From assembly GCF_034259205.1 (NCBI RefSeq), contig NZ_CP139487.1:682001-746000 (forward strand): 64,000 bases of DNA, in the 5' to 3' direction. Numbering within the stretch: position 1 is the stretch's first letter; each line of letters opens with the position of its first letter. Both the position numbers and the translations under genes were made by a program. Positions 46,276 to 54,136 of this stretch are shown one piece after another. Under the pieces are notes generated by a model that made no database searches, was not told where the DNA came from, and was given only the letters and a program-made list of their open reading frames with translations. The DNA comes from Peredibacter starrii (lineage in GTDB: Bacteria; Bdellovibrionota; Bacteriovoracia; Bacteriovoracales; Bacteriovoracaceae).

Positions 46276-47280
46276 GTGAATTTACTTTTTCTATGTAAGG
46301 CATCTGAAAAGATTGGACTTGGACATCTTGTTCGAAGTAGATCGCTTGCCCGTTTTTTATCTAAAAAGCCAGGCATTATAGTAGACTTCCATGTGATTGA
46401 ACAAAACTTTGATAGACTATCTGTAGGCGAAAATATTTCGTATTCATTTTTTGCGAATGAATCTGATCACAAGCTTTCGAAAGATTATGATCTCATTTTT
46501 TTAGATATGCTGAATGTGGGGGAAGAATTATTTCGAAATTTAAAACAAAATTCGAAATTAGTACTTCTTTCCCCTGTGTTCAATAAGATAAATGAAGTGG
46601 ATTTCTTTTTTCATCGAACTTCTTATCACCCGTCACTGGCCAGCCTAAGCAATGTTCGCAAGTATGCGGGTTTAGATTATTCTATCATTTCTGACGAATG
46701 CATTAGAATTGCTGAAACTCGATACCGTGAAAACCTTAATACTCTATCTCTCCCTATAGCCATTTCTATGGGTGGAGGAGATGCTAATAATAAGACTTTA
46801 AAACTTTTAAAAAATCTAAAGAATTGCAAAGCACCTGTTACTTTTTGGGTTCTCCTGGGGGAAGGGTACTCCCATTCTTATGATGAGTTAGTCAAAGAAG
46901 TGACCAAGGATACTACTCATGAGGTGATTCTAGTTCGATCTAATAGGCACATGTGGCATGTACTTCAAAACTGCGCCCTCGGGATATTCCCTGGTGGCAT
47001 CACAGTTTATGAGGCGGCTTATGCTGGTTTACCATCAGTGGTAATTGTTGAAGATGATGCCCAGGCTTATTTGGTTGAAGAATTAGTCGAGAAAGGAGTG
47101 TGCTTAACAATTAGTGCATCAGCGGAGAGCTACCCGAAGTCCCTTGTTGAAGTAATTGATGGAATTTTTAAAGATCGTTCAAAACTTCTTAATATGCATG
47201 CTTCATCAGTATGTATCGATGGTCATGGCAAAGAGCGAATCTTCAATCTTATTAATGATTTTGTTAAGGAATCAAGATGA
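46276..47280 (+). CDS. PseG-like UDP-sugar hydrolase
   Basis: A 334-residue GT-B-fold protein. LCKASEKIGLGHLVRSRSLA carries the conserved GxGH (His17, catalytic base in PseG), and GIFPGGITVYEAAYAGLPSVVIVE matches the C-terminal phosphate-binding region. PseG releases the free sugar from UDP-2,4-diacetamido-2,4,6-trideoxy-altropyranose before NeuB-type condensation. The start is GTG. It overlaps hisH by four bases. Confidence 0.8.
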   Translation: MNLLFLCKASEKIGLGHLVRSRSLARFLSKKPGIIVDFHVIEQNFDRLSVGENISYSFFANESDHKLSKDYDLIFLDMLNVGEELFRNLKQNSKLVLLSPVFNKINEVDFFFHRTSYHPSLASLSNVRKYAGLDYSIISDECIRIAETRYRENLNTLSLPIAISMGGGDANNKTLKLLKNLKNCKAPVTFWVLLGEGYSHSYDELVKEVTKDTTHEVILVRSNRHMWHVLQNCALGIFPGGITVYEAAYAGLPSVVIVEDDAQAYLVEELVEKGVCLTISASAESYPKSLVEVIDGIFKDRSKLLNMHASSVCIDGHGKERIFNLINDFVKESR

Positions 47281-47897
47281 AAGAAATTGGCGTCATTGAT
47301 TACGGTAGCGGTAACTTTGGTTCAGTCTGGAATGCCTTAAGCAAATTAGATGTGAAACTTCATAAGGTAAGTAGCTCTGAACAATTGCTTAATTGTAGCC
47401 ATATTGTTCTCCCAGGTGTAGGGGCTTATAGTGCTGCCATGTCTCAATTAAATAAAATGGGAATTGTGGAGGCTCTGTCAGAGGAAGTTCTAAAAAAAGG
47501 AAAGCCGTTTCTTGGTATTTGTGTAGGCATGCAAATCCTTTCCAAAAAAGGATTTGAACACGGAGAACATGAAGGTTTAGGTTGGATTGATAGTGAAGTA
47601 CATAAACTAGATGTTGCTGAATATCCTTTGCCTCATATCGGTTGGAATTCGATTGTTAATGGTCTCGAAGCTTCTCCACTAACAAAGAATTTTGATCAAG
47701 ACGCATCATTTTATTTTGTTCATAGCTACTTTATGAAAATTAAAGACTCAGCTTGCGTGATTGCTGAATCAGTATATTCACAACGGTTCACGTCAATCGT
47801 TTCCAAAAATAATATACATGGAGTTCAATTTCACCCGGAAAAAAGTCAGTTTTATGGATTAAAACTTTTAGAAAACTTCACGGAACTAAAATGCTAA
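47277..47897 (+). CDS. hisH: HisH-like glutamine amidotransferase
   Basis: A 206-residue class I glutaminase. The triad is complete: C82 in GICVGMQ, H186 and E188 in HPEKS. It releases ammonia from glutamine. In polysaccharide loci such HisH copies do not serve histidine synthesis; they supply ammonia with a HisF copy to a WbpG/PseA-type enzyme. It overlaps both neighbours by four and seven bases. Confidence 0.9.
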   Translation: MKEIGVIDYGSGNFGSVWNALSKLDVKLHKVSSSEQLLNCSHIVLPGVGAYSAAMSQLNKMGIVEALSEEVLKKGKPFLGICVGMQILSKKGFEHGEHEGLGWIDSEVHKLDVAEYPLPHIGWNSIVNGLEASPLTKNFDQDASFYFVHSYFMKIKDSACVIAESVYSQRFTSIVSKNNIHGVQFHPEKSQFYGLKLLENFTELKC

Positions 47898-48712
47898 AGA
47901 AGAGAATAATTCCGGTTGTCCTTTTGCGTAATGGGGCCATCGTTCAGAGTCGACTGTTTAAACGATTCCAAGTGCTTGGTGTTCCCTCTGCCGTTGTAAA
48001 ACGTTTAAGTAGCTGGGCATGTGACGAGCTAATTTATTTGGATATATCACCTGGAGGAAGCTATTCATTTGGGCGTGAAGATTTAAATTATCCTGAACTT
48101 TCGGGAATATCTGATGTCATCGAACTCGTTTCTAAAAGTTGTCTTATGCCTTTAACCTTTGGTGGAGGGATTAGAAATATAGAAGATATTAGATTCCGTC
48201 TGTCTCTAGGCGTAGATAAAATAACACTTAATACTGCAGCTGTTGAAAATCCGTCTTTAATAAGTGAAGCATCAAAGCTGTTTGGGTCTCAATGCGTAGT
48301 TGTAAGTGTCGATGCTAAAAAAAATACAGATGGCCGCTATTGCATTCTTAAAGGTGGCAAAGAGTTACAGGACAAATGTCCTGTAAAATGGGCACAAGAA
48401 GTAGAAGCACTAGGCGCAGGGGAAATTCTACTTAATTCCGTCGACCGTGATGGAACCGCATCAGGCTTTGATCTCGAGTTAATCGAACAAGTTGCAAGTA
48501 ATGTAAAAATTCCCGTAATTGCGATTGGTGGAGCAGGTGAATGGTCACATTTCGAAGAAGTACTTCTTCAAACAAAAGCAAGCGCAGTAGCTGCTGCCAA
48601 CATTTTTCAGCACTCCGAAAATAGTGTGTATAATCTTAAAAAATATTTATTTGATAAAGGATTTAATGTTCGAAAGCCCTTAAAGCTTTCTCACTTAAGT
48701 TCGAATTTATAG
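47891..48712 (+). CDS. hisF: HisF-like protein lacking the first catalytic Asp
   Basis: A 273-residue TIM barrel aligned to HisF from its first residue. Asp11 of HisF (in RIIACLDVKDGR) is Leu here (RIIPVVLLRNGA), while the second Asp (here D141, SVDAKK) and LTFGGGIRNIEDI, GGAGEWSHF remain. It is also about 20 residues longer than HisF. IGP cyclase activity is improbable; the barrel would channel ammonia from HisH to the next enzyme. Such HisF copies are known from WbpG-containing O-antigen loci. Confidence 0.86.
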   Translation: MLKKRIIPVVLLRNGAIVQSRLFKRFQVLGVPSAVVKRLSSWACDELIYLDISPGGSYSFGREDLNYPELSGISDVIELVSKSCLMPLTFGGGIRNIEDIRFRLSLGVDKITLNTAAVENPSLISEASKLFGSQCVVVSVDAKKNTDGRYCILKGGKELQDKCPVKWAQEVEALGAGEILLNSVDRDGTASGFDLELIEQVASNVKIPVIAIGGAGEWSHFEEVLLQTKASAVAAANIFQHSENSVYNLKKYLFDKGFNVRKPLKLSHLSSNL

Positions 48713-48723
48713 AGAGAATCAAA

Positions 48724-49938
48724 ATGAACATTATGAAGCGTGACCCTCAAACTATCAATTATTGTAAAAAATGTGTTTATCCTGAAATTTCAGTAAATCT
48801 TGTTTTGGATGATGAAGGTATATGTAGTGCTTGTCGACTCCAAGAAGAGTTTGAGGATTTAAATGTTGATTTTTGGCCCAATAGAGAAAAGAAGTTCGCA
48901 GATCTAGTTAGTTGGGCAAAAGCGAAATCTACCTCTAACTATGATTGTGTTATTCCTGTCAGCGGAGGAAAAGATAGTTATTTTCAAGTTCACAAAGCTT
49001 TGGAGTGGGGGCTTAAGCCACTGTTAGTTACATATCATGGAAATAATTACTTGCCAGAAGGTCAAAGGAATCTAGATCGCATGCGTACAGCACTGGGTGT
49101 TGATCACCTGGTGTTTGGTCCTAGTATAGAGAATTTAAAAAAACTCAATCGATTAGGTATGCGTATGATGGGTGATATGAACTGGCATTGCCATGCAGGG
49201 ATTAAGACTTATCCGATGCATGTCGCAGTGAAATTCAATATTCCACTAGTTATTTGGGGTGAAATCACCTGGTCAATTTCTGGAATGTTCTCTTCTTATG
49301 ACTATGTTCAATATAACAAAAGAACCGTTTTTGAGCATGATATGAGAGGCTTCACAATTAAGGATATGATTAATAATGAGGAAGGATTAACTGAGAAAGA
49401 CCTTGCATGGTTAGTTATGCCTTCAGATGAAGAATTTGAAAAAACCGAAACAAAAGGTATCTATATTGGGAATTTTTTCAAATGGGATCCAAATGAACAT
49501 GCCCATTTTGTAAAAGAGAAATATGGTTTCGAATTTGCTGAAAAGCCGTTTGAGAGGACATATCGAACGATGTCTAATTTAGATGATATGCATGAAAATG
49601 GCATTCATGATTATTTAAAGTTTATCAAATTTGGCTATGGCCGTGGAACTGATCATGCTTCGAAAGATATCCGTTCTGGGTATTTGTCACGTGTAGAAGG
49701 CGTACAAAAAGTTCTTCAATATGATCATGTAAAGCCTACTCGGGATCTTGCGAGATGGTTGGATTATGTTGGAATGACAGAGAAAGAATTTGATGACATA
49801 TGTGACAGTTTTCGTGATCCAAGAGTCTGGTGGATTGAAAATAATCAATGGATGAAGAGAAATGTGGATGGGACTGTTTCTTCCTATGGAAAAGTTCGCA
49901 TACCAAAAGAAAAATATTCTAAATATAAGGTTATTTAA
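48724..49938 (+). CDS. N-acetyl sugar amidotransferase (WbpG/PseA-like)
   Basis: A 404-residue ATP-pyrophosphatase-like protein. CKKCVYPE and GICSACR are zinc-type Cys pairs near the N-terminus, IPVSGGKDSYFQVHKALE is the PP-loop, and LVTYHGNNYLPEGQRNL follows. WbpG/PseA enzymes convert an N-acetyl group to acetamidino with ammonia. Together with HisH and HisF upstream this is a complete amidination set. It overlaps the methyltransferase gene by one base. Confidence 0.88.
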   Translation: MNIMKRDPQTINYCKKCVYPEISVNLVLDDEGICSACRLQEEFEDLNVDFWPNREKKFADLVSWAKAKSTSNYDCVIPVSGGKDSYFQVHKALEWGLKPLLVTYHGNNYLPEGQRNLDRMRTALGVDHLVFGPSIENLKKLNRLGMRMMGDMNWHCHAGIKTYPMHVAVKFNIPLVIWGEITWSISGMFSSYDYVQYNKRTVFEHDMRGFTIKDMINNEEGLTEKDLAWLVMPSDEEFEKTETKGIYIGNFFKWDPNEHAHFVKEKYGFEFAEKPFERTYRTMSNLDDMHENGIHDYLKFIKFGYGRGTDHASKDIRSGYLSRVEGVQKVLQYDHVKPTRDLARWLDYVGMTEKEFDDICDSFRDPRVWWIENNQWMKRNVDGTVSSYGKVRIPKEKYSKYKVI

Positions 49939-50942
49939 TGAAAGAGAATGATATTAGGCCTAAAGACTTAATGAAGCTAAAGGAGCCAGCTCTTCAGCAT
50001 GATATTGATTTTATGAAAAATCGAATGAACGAATTCGAGGTTTCCAATTGTCCTTGCTGTAATAGCCTACATCATAACTTTTGGGATGAGAAAAATAGTT
50101 TTAAGTATGATCAATGTAACGATTGTAAAACTGTCTTTATGAATCCAAGACCGGGAGAGATTCTTTTAGGGGAATTTTACCGTCAATCAAAAAACTATGA
50201 ATTCTGGGCAAAGCATATTTTTCCTGCTTCTGACAGCATCCGTAAAGAAAGAATATTTAAACCTCGGGCAGAAAAGGTAATAAACTTTTGGAAAAAATAT
50301 AATGGGAGTTTGACTGGTCGGTTTTTAGAGGTAGGAGCTGCCTATGGAACATTTTGTGAAGCCATAAGGGATCATGGTGTTTTCAAAGAAATAATTGCAG
50401 TGGAACCAACTCCAGAGCTTGCTAAGAAATGCCGAGCTAAGAATTTAGTTACTCACGAGGAAACGATCGAAGAACTCACGATTGAATCCAATAGTGTAGA
50501 TCTTTTGGCATGCTTCGAGGTGATCGAACATCTTGCTAATCCAATAGCGTTTGTTGAAAAAGTTTCAAATTTTTTAAGACCTGGTGGCATTTTTGTGTGC
50601 TCCTGTCCAAATAGCAGAAGTCTCAGCATGCTAGAGATTAAATCTTATGCAAGAGAAGTAGATCACGAGCATCTTAATTACTTTAATCCTGATTCTCTTT
50701 CATTGCTGGTAAAGAAAAACGGATTTGAAGTTCTTGAAGTTGAAACACCTGGTCTTTTAGATGTCGATTTAATGAAGAATATCTACAAAGAAATGGAACC
50801 AACAATTCGTGACGAGCGATTTGGTGGTTTTTTAAAGTTCATAATTCAGAATAGCGAACAAAAGTCACTGGAGACTTTACAGTCATTTATTCGTGAGGCT
50901 GGGCTTTCTTCCCATATGTGGATTGTATGTAAGAAGCTATGA
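49938..50942 (+). CDS. Class I methyltransferase with N-terminal zinc ribbon
   Basis: A 334-residue protein. The N-terminus has CPCCNSL and CNDCKTVF, a zinc ribbon as in C-methyltransferases of the NovU/TylC3 type. The AdoMet fold has FLEVGAAYGTFCEAI and LLACFEVIEHLANP, with PGGIFVCSCPN. It may methylate a sugar or cap the chain that Wzt recognises. The start overlaps the previous stop (TAATG). Confidence 0.82.
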   Translation: MKENDIRPKDLMKLKEPALQHDIDFMKNRMNEFEVSNCPCCNSLHHNFWDEKNSFKYDQCNDCKTVFMNPRPGEILLGEFYRQSKNYEFWAKHIFPASDSIRKERIFKPRAEKVINFWKKYNGSLTGRFLEVGAAYGTFCEAIRDHGVFKEIIAVEPTPELAKKCRAKNLVTHEETIEELTIESNSVDLLACFEVIEHLANPIAFVEKVSNFLRPGGIFVCSCPNSRSLSMLEIKSYAREVDHEHLNYFNPDSLSLLVKKNGFEVLEVETPGLLDVDLMKNIYKEMEPTIRDERFGGFLKFIIQNSEQKSLETLQSFIREAGLSSHMWIVCKKL

Positions 50943-51886
50943 ACGCGGAGTGGTACTATCAGAGGTTTTTGACCCAGAGTAAATCAGACTTTCCCAAAAT
51001 GAAAGTTGCTGAATATTATGGAATGGGCAGAATTATTAGGGAAATGGGTTATTATCCCAGGAAATGGGCGCTTTGTATCTCTACAGATCATGGCCCTAGC
51101 CAAGATGATGAAGCATTAAGGTTTGAACTAACTCATAAATACCCCGTAATATTGTTTCACTCAATGAGAAGAACGATTGCATGGAGAAGTGCTAGTGCTC
51201 GACTTGCCTTTTGTTCGGGTTCACCATTTGCTTTTTATCGAAGGAAGAATCAGATTAGGATTTCAAAAAATGCTATTGGAACATTAGCATTTCATACTCA
51301 CTCAACAGATCAAATTTCCGTTAAACAGCAGATTTTTGAATATATCGAAGAGCTGAACAGTCTTCCAGAGATATATCAGCCGGTTGAAATTTGCATGTAC
51401 TACAAAGATGTTGAGAAAGGCCTACACCTTGAGTACCTTTCAAAAGGATTTGTCGTTCATACCGCCGGTCACATACAGGATATTAACTTTGTTGAAAATT
51501 TTTATAATATCCTCAAAAATTTCAGATATACAACCTCTAATTCATTTGGTTCCCATGCCTTTTATTCTGTTGAAATGGGGTTACCTTTCTTCATTTATGG
51601 AAAAAAACCTATTCGGCATAATTGTGGAGATAGCACAAGGCCACAAGGTGATTATGATCTTACCAAAATATCTAAACAATATGCGAGTGTTACAGATTTG
51701 TTTTCAAATGTCAGAGACAGCATATCTCATGAACAAGCCCAAGTAACAATTGCTGAATTAGGACTAGAAGATTCTTTGAATCGATCTCAGCTAGCTGTTG
51801 TTTTATATTATTCATTAATAGCCTTTTATTTTAAGAATTTATTAAGCGGGCTTAAGAAGAAAATTAAAATTCTGATTAACAGTTAA
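50939..51886 (+). CDS. Unassigned protein, possible GT-B-like transferase
   Basis: I do not recognise a family with certainty. It is a 315-residue protein with no signal peptide. ALCISTDHGPSQDDEALRFELTHKYP and SKGFVVHTAGHIQD are distinctive, and TTSNSFGSHAFYSVEMGLPFFIYGKKP resembles the donor-binding segment of CDP-glycerol or polysialyl transferases, where a Ser-rich loop and SHA/EMGLP contact phosphate. It overlaps the methyltransferase by four bases and is the last gene of the nonulosonate operon. Confidence 0.5.
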   Translation: MNAEWYYQRFLTQSKSDFPKMKVAEYYGMGRIIREMGYYPRKWALCISTDHGPSQDDEALRFELTHKYPVILFHSMRRTIAWRSASARLAFCSGSPFAFYRRKNQIRISKNAIGTLAFHTHSTDQISVKQQIFEYIEELNSLPEIYQPVEICMYYKDVEKGLHLEYLSKGFVVHTAGHIQDINFVENFYNILKNFRYTTSNSFGSHAFYSVEMGLPFFIYGKKPIRHNCGDSTRPQGDYDLTKISKQYASVTDLFSNVRDSISHEQAQVTIAELGLEDSLNRSQLAVVLYYSLIAFYFKNLLSGLKKKIKILINS

Positions 51887-51912
51887 AAGTAGTTTAAGAT
51901 ATCTAGAGCTTG

Positions 51913-52776
51913 TTAATTTCTGAAAAAGATCGAAGGGGAGTAGTAGCCTATGATATAAAAAAGATCAGTTTTTTCTTTAAATGAGCTTCTGGGTGAAACA
52001 AATTGTAAAATCGATCTGGCTATTCGTTTAAAACTGAGATGGTTTTTAGGATAAAGAATACGATTTGATCGTCCCTGCCAGAAATTTCTTTTAATGAACC
52101 AACGCTTTGTTAGTCTCTCTTTATGAATAAAATGTGAAACACTTACACCTTTCAATAAATAGAATTCTAGTCCAAGTTTTTCAGCTTTCTTTTGAATTTC
52201 TATCTCATCACTCGATAGTAAGTTATGACCTTTACGGCCAAGATTTGGATTAAACAAACCTACGAGGTCAAACAGCTCTCTACGGTAAGCAATGTTTGCT
52301 CCAACTAGCCATTCCTTATTGGAAATCTTGCGTGTAGATTCGAATTCTAGAATACTCAAGTAGTTTTTGAAAGATTGATTTTCTAAAATCCATCTTGGTG
52401 CTTGAGTTTCAAAATTTGGGAAAACTTCTCCGCCTACTGCATAGCATTCTGGGTTTGAATTGAAAAATTCAATATATCTCTGTGCCCAATATTGATCGTT
52501 TGGGATGGCATCGTCATCAAGAAACAAGATGTATCTACCTTTGGCATTCTCAATTCCCAGATTTCTGGCATGACAAAGGCCTTGTTTGGTTTCTTTAAAG
52601 TATTTAAATTTCAGATAATGCTTTGCTATTATTTCGGTATTATCTGTTGAATTATTATCTACCACAATGACTTCGAGTGAAGGGTTGTTTTCATAATCAA
52701 CAGATAGCCGCTGAAGAGTTTTGGCTAATAGGGAAGCCCTGTTGTAGGTACAAACGATAATAGATGCTTCAGTCAC
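51913..52776 (-). CDS. GT2-family glycosyltransferase
   Basis: A 287-residue GT-A enzyme. SIIVCTYNRASLLAKTL, VIVVDNNSTDNT and FLDDDAIPNDQYW (DDD metal site) are present. WLVGANIAYRRELF is near the middle, as in galactosyl or rhamnosyl transferases. Alone on the minus strand; the promoter is in the 364-base gap before the next gene. Confidence 0.87.
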   Translation of the reverse strand: MTEASIIVCTYNRASLLAKTLQRLSVDYENNPSLEVIVVDNNSTDNTEIIAKHYLKFKYFKETKQGLCHARNLGIENAKGRYILFLDDDAIPNDQYWAQRYIEFFNSNPECYAVGGEVFPNFETQAPRWILENQSFKNYLSILEFESTRKISNKEWLVGANIAYRRELFDLVGLFNPNLGRKGHNLLSSDEIEIQKKAEKLGLEFYLLKGVSVSHFIHKERLTKRWFIKRNFWQGRSNRILYPKNHLSFKRIARSILQFVSPRSSFKEKTDLFYIIGYYSPSIFFRN

Positions 52777-53140
52777 TGAAGGTTCCTTGGGGAATTAGCA
52801 GGTAAATAATCTGATAAGTATTATCTGATATTACGAGCAATTATTTAATTTTTTTTTGTATTCTCGGTGAATTTTTGAAAACTTTCAGTGGTTCTTTAGG
52901 CTAGAGGAGCTAGCCTAGCTTGAAGGTTTACTTTGAATGGATGGGTTAAAAATTCGAGCCATCTCAATATATTCACCCGTAATATAAAACCTTCAGTTTT
53001 TTCTACAATGAAAGACGTTTAAAGTCTCTGAGTTTCCTTTCTTAAAAGATGCTTGTCGAGATAGAGTTAATTGCAAGATACTTAAGGCTGTTCTATTGAC
53101 TCTGTGTGCAAACTTCTTGTTCTATCTTCGAGAATATAAA
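52777..53140. other. Gene-free gap with inverted repeats
   Basis: No open reading frame of note lies here. It contains a perfect seven-base hairpin AGGCTAG/CTAGCCT (52898-52904 and 52910-52916, five-base loop), and TGAAGGTTT (52921-52929) that pairs with AAACCTTCA (52987-52995) across 57 bases. An AT-rich stretch (about 52833-52860) could hold the promoter of the divergent GT2 gene. Confidence 0.5.
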
Positions 53141-54115
53141 ATGTTCAAAGTTGCTTATTATCCAAAAACTTCAGATGTTAATTCGTATTCAAGAAATTTA
53201 ATTAATATATTGAAAAGAAGCTGCGAGATTCAAGAAATATCGCTTAGCCATTTTGGGAGAACGCTACTCCGTTTACTTGGATCCAAACATACTGATCTAA
53301 TTGTCCTGAACTGGATTGAAAACGCGATTCTGGTAGATGGGAAAGTTCATTGCCGAAAATTGATCAAGGTGACGTTAAAAGTACTTTTGTTAAGGGTATT
53401 CTTTAAGAGGATGGTCTATGTGAGGCATAATTTTATGCCGCATGATTCAAGGGGAGCGAAGCGGTTGATCTTGGCATTTATGAATTTAGTAGAGCTTCTT
53501 TCTAATCGTGTTTTCGTTCATAGTGAAGCTCATGTTGCTCCTAGTCGATCCTATCTCCCTCATCCTTTGTATTCGTTTAATTCTCAAGAAAATGAGAAGA
53601 CAGAGTCAATACCTTTTACGCACTATTTTGTAATCTTTGGTCGATTAAAAGCTTACAAGGGCCTTGATGAGTTTTTTAAAAAATTGCCGAAGAATATCAA
53701 TGTTGTCATTGTAGGGTCGGGTGATTTTGACATTCAGTTTCATATAGTTAATGAAAGTGAAAAATCAAATATTCATTGGATAAGAAATTATGTGCCTGAT
53801 GTGGAATTGGCCCGTATCTTAAAAAAATCTCTTGGAACTTTAATAGTATCAAGCAGTCAAACCATGATTTTAAGTGGGAGTGTAATATTCTCTTTATCGG
53901 CTCACACTAGAATTATTGCCTTACAGAGTAACACTAATTTGTGGCTAGCTGAGATTTTTGGAACCAATGTTATTAGAAACTATTTAAGTATCGAAGAAAT
54001 GTGTGAAGATCTTCATAAGTATTCTTTGTACACCTTCTCTGAAATTGAAGTGAAGAAAATTCGTGATCATTTTTCCGAAGATAAAATTCTAAAAAGCTTT
54101 TTAAGAGTAATGTGA
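53141..54115 (+). CDS. Glycosyltransferase, GT-B fold
   Basis: A 324-residue protein from the ATG at 53141 (a TTG at 53096 would add 15 residues with no Shine-Dalgarno). VYVRHNFMPHDSRGAKR and FVIFGRLKAYKGLDEFFKKLP with VVIVGSGDFD show a GT-B transferase; the N-terminus MFKVAYYPKTSD fits too. Specificity unknown. It is followed by a GT9-type gene on the same strand. Confidence 0.72.
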   Translation: MFKVAYYPKTSDVNSYSRNLINILKRSCEIQEISLSHFGRTLLRLLGSKHTDLIVLNWIENAILVDGKVHCRKLIKVTLKVLLLRVFFKRMVYVRHNFMPHDSRGAKRLILAFMNLVELLSNRVFVHSEAHVAPSRSYLPHPLYSFNSQENEKTESIPFTHYFVIFGRLKAYKGLDEFFKKLPKNINVVIVGSGDFDIQFHIVNESEKSNIHWIRNYVPDVELARILKKSLGTLIVSSSQTMILSGSVIFSLSAHTRIIALQSNTNLWLAEIFGTNVIRNYLSIEEMCEDLHKYSLYTFSEIEVKKIRDHFSEDKILKSFLRVM

Positions 54116-54136
54116 AAAATCACAAATTTTGAAATA

